Shown here: positions 61,951-64,000 of the stretch, piece after piece
How the letters are laid out: every line of letters starts with the position of its first letter
How positions within the stretch are numbered: position 1 is the stretch's first letter
Assembly: GCF_030936135.1 (NCBI RefSeq)
Contig: NC_082598.1
Coordinates: 49,258,347-49,322,346 of the forward strand
DNA: 64,000 nt
Origin: Gavia stellata
Lineage: Eukaryota; Chordata; Aves; Gaviiformes; Gaviidae
Reading direction: 5' to 3'
Program-made: the position numbers and the translations under genes
Notes under the pieces: model-generated
Databases searched by the model: none
Seen by the model: the letters and a program-made list of their open reading frames with translations, nothing else
Told to the model about the DNA's origin: nothing

Positions 61951-62300
61951 GAATTACATCACTTCCTAAAACCCATCAAAGAGAGTCCATCTCCTGCAGA
62001 AATGCGGCTCCGATGCACCCCGGCAGGAAACAGGAAATGTAAATGTTTGGGTGAAGCAGGGAGCCGGCTGAAGCGCCCCTCGGGTGGGAGCACCGCCAAG
62101 CTAGCATGCGAAAGCAAAACCTCATCGTGCTGCTTTCTGCCCTGTCGCTGGCCGGAGGATCTGCCGGGAACGGTGAGTATGAAAGCGCCTTTCGCCTTCC
62201 GAGGTGGGACCGCGTTTCGTGCCTGCAGCGATGGGGCTGAGTCGGAGGGCAACACCCTCCAAACTGAGCGCTGGGAGAAGATGCGTGGGGACTTGCTCTC
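61951..62300 (+). promoter_or_regulatory. TMEM154: Putative TMEM154 promoter and 5' UTR
   Basis: Local rise in GC and CpG around the signal-peptide exon. An ETS/PU.1-like site (ACTTCCT, 61961-61967) and two GGAA cores at 62025-62037 lie upstream of the ATG. Out-of-frame ATGs (62002, 62013) precede the main start and would be upstream ORFs if transcribed. The start site is not visible. Confidence 0.4.
62106..62172 (+). CDS. TMEM154: Signal-peptide first exon, probably TMEM154
   Basis: ATG at 62106 (A at -3) gives M-R-K-Q-N-L-I-V-L-L-S-A-L-S-L-A-G-G-S-A-G-N, then one base of the next codon, with a consensus donor ACG/gtgagt at 62172/62173. The basic start, hydrophobic core and small-residue end form a typical signal peptide. 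TMEM154 is a type I single-pass protein with a short signal-peptide first exon, and in mammals it follows TIGD4 in the same orientation, as here. The remaining exons (ectodomain, membrane segment, tail) would lie right of the window. The identity rests on synteny and type, since signal peptides carry little family information. Confidence 0.6.
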
Positions 62301-64000
62301 TGCTTCTTTTCGCTGTGTGTACCCGCTGTTTTCAGCTGCCTGAATTTTTCAAAGCTTTGACTTTTTTTCCTTAGACAGAAACCTGAACGGTAGCGACTGA
62401 ATCCTACGATTCCTGCATTTCCTAAATTGCAGGTGTGTAGGGAACCAGAGTTTCCATGCTGGCCCGCCAGGCATTTTGGTTCTAATTTTAATTATTTGTT
62501 GTACTTTTTTAACCCCACACCCATACTATCAGCATTTAATAGCAAAGTTAAAGACGGAGCACAGCTTCCATTCAAAAGCCGACTGCTTATTTCCGTAGTC
62601 CCGGTGCACTGAAACCGGTTTAACAAAAGAACAGGCAGTTCCGGAGACAAATATTTTGAATTCTCGGCTGCAGAACAAAGTGGTCAGCACCGTGGATTTA
62701 GGTCCTGACCTTTTGAAGGAAAGAACCGTGAGTGGAAAAGCCACTTGTGACAAAATGCTGAAGCACTAGGCTGTCGTTGCAGAGGCTCTCACCCATCTGC
62801 AGGGGGTAGTTTGTTCCACTGGCATTTTGGCAGCCAGCGACTGCGCAAGACAGGCAGCCCTTTTAGCAAAACCTTGCCAGGCGGTGCTTATATGCCTTTC
62901 GGTGTCAAACAAATTTCTGCCAAAGTGCCTCAGTATGGACTAGAAGTGCGCTGCTGTAGTGAGCAGGAGCTCTCCAGAAAGCAGGGAGAGAGGACGGTCA
63001 CTCTCAGCTATCACTGGACTTCATTAAGATTTTAAAATACATTGGTGAAGTAGGTGGCTTGGGATGGGTATTTTTTCCCTGAAAACCAGTACTATAAGCA
63101 GGGCGTAAAACTGGGCTGCTGGCTCCCGGCGTGCTGCCGAGCTGCTCGCAGTTAAGAGTCTTGCTTAGCTGTAAGAGTAAGCTAAGCAAGGTATAAAATG
63201 GTTTGGTCTTGTCCGCATTACTACAGCCCTGCTGCGTTACAGGCACGTTAGGAAAATACGCTGCAAGCGTTGAACGTAGCTCAGAATCAAAGCGGTCAGA
63301 GGAAAAATTCCCGCCACAGACAGAGCAAAATGGAGGTCCCAGCAACGCAGAGCGATCAGGCTCCAGCTTCCTTAGCTCATCTGCAGCGTACTCATCGCTA
63401 GTATTTCATCACCATCTCCATGGGGCGGAGGGACGCCTTAGTCCCCGATCCCCCCAGCCCGTGGCTGGGCCCCCCCACCCTTCTTTGCAATGGGCATTAA
63501 AGGCTGCACAAGGCAGATGTCACATACCAGGTGCCCCAAACCACTCCCCACTGCCTGTAGAGGCGTCCTATCCCTAGGTCCACTTTTAAATTTTGGTTGA
63601 TTTTGGAACGGTTCCTCCATGGGAGCGAGTCAGTCCTGCCAGAGCCTTCCCTGAGCCCTGTCAGCCCTGGCTCTCCTGAGCCAGCCCCCCACTGCTGGGG
63701 AAGGGAGGAGAGCACCCACCCGGAGAAGACAGGGACCCTTGCTCCCTCCACACACAAAGGTGGCTTTTGTTTGTGCAACCAGCCCCAAAATGCACCCGGG
63801 GCTTACTCTGACTGCAAGGGTGGGAGGGGGGAAGTTGTGAACTTGGCCCTTGGGGTTGAAATTGCACTGGAGGGGGAAGAGTTTATGTAGGGGCTTATAT
63901 ACCCCAGAGGCACTGGTGGGTCGGGAGCCCCTCTGCTGAGGGCAGCCAGCTGCGGGGATCCTTTGCTCTCACCCCTGCTTGCTCACAGATGGACAGGGCA
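62173..64000 (+). other. TMEM154: Putative TMEM154 intron 1 (partial)
   Basis: GC-moderate sequence after the donor at 62173, with no second exon recognised before the window ends. It contains an 11-bp hairpin at 63160-63190. Long frames near 63200-63890 on both strands are attributed to GC content. Confidence 0.5.
63160..63190. repeat. Short hairpin, 11-bp arms
   Basis: CTTGCTTAGCT (63160-63170) and its exact complement AGCTAAGCAAG (63180-63190) flank a 9-nt loop. Confidence 0.8.

Noticed and set aside
63203-63890. Long frames on both strands near the right edge
   Set aside because: Pro/Ser/Gly-rich frames in GC-rich DNA, mutually overlapping, with no homology and no splice context.

Overview
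The window looks like nuclear DNA of a bird. It is AT-rich and intron-dominated with short introns, has very few interspersed repeats, one truncated CR1 LINE of the avian/sauropsid type, one sharp CpG island, and GT-AG introns. No prokaryotic features (operons, Shine-Dalgarno sites, CRISPR) are present. Crocodilian or turtle DNA is not formally excluded. The species cannot be told from the sequence.

Positions 1-42,680 hold ARFIP1 (arfaptin-1) on the minus strand. Eight internal exons were placed by translated homology and splice sites (37969-38042, 33065-33166, 23720-23828, 20873-20968, 19318-19427, 14285-14506, 10651-10808, 7446-7620). A non-coding or uORF-bearing first exon ends at 42407 in the CpG island. 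The junction phases agree throughout. The final coding exon, about 51 residues in human, was not found and should lie left of position 1. The 37969 exon adds an in-frame ATG that would lengthen the protein by 27 residues, and it begins with a sequence that rebuilds a 5' splice site.

Positions 41,950-43,300 are a CpG island serving as a head-to-head promoter for ARFIP1 (minus) and TIGD4 (plus). It contains a perfect RFX-type X-box, an ETS site, GC boxes and a four-run G-quadruplex motif. TIGD4 is an intact 512-codon single-exon gene at 43309-44847: a domesticated pogo/Tigger transposase with a broken catalytic triad.

Positions 44,848-62,000 are TIGD4 3' UTR followed by about 16 kb of intergenic DNA. 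This contains orphan open frames, a CpG-dense stretch at 48.7-49.5 kb that looks exon-like but is unrecognised, a two-copy 60-bp tandem repeat, and a 29-bp perfect inverted repeat. At 62,106 a signal-peptide exon with a clean donor begins. Its type and position (vertebrate order ARFIP1-TIGD4-TMEM154-FBXW7) make it the likely first coding exon of TMEM154, whose intron 1 runs off the right edge.

The genes share no pathway. ARFIP1 is a BAR-domain membrane-curvature protein of the trans-Golgi, TIGD4 is a nuclear DNA-binding-type protein of unknown role, and TMEM154 is a small single-pass membrane protein. ARFIP1 and TIGD4 are linked by their shared promoter. The most interesting points are the ARFIP1 N-terminal exon with its recursive-splice-like acceptor, the X-box in the shared promoter, a MIR-type SINE in an apparent bird intron, and the unexplained coding-like stretch near 49 kb.
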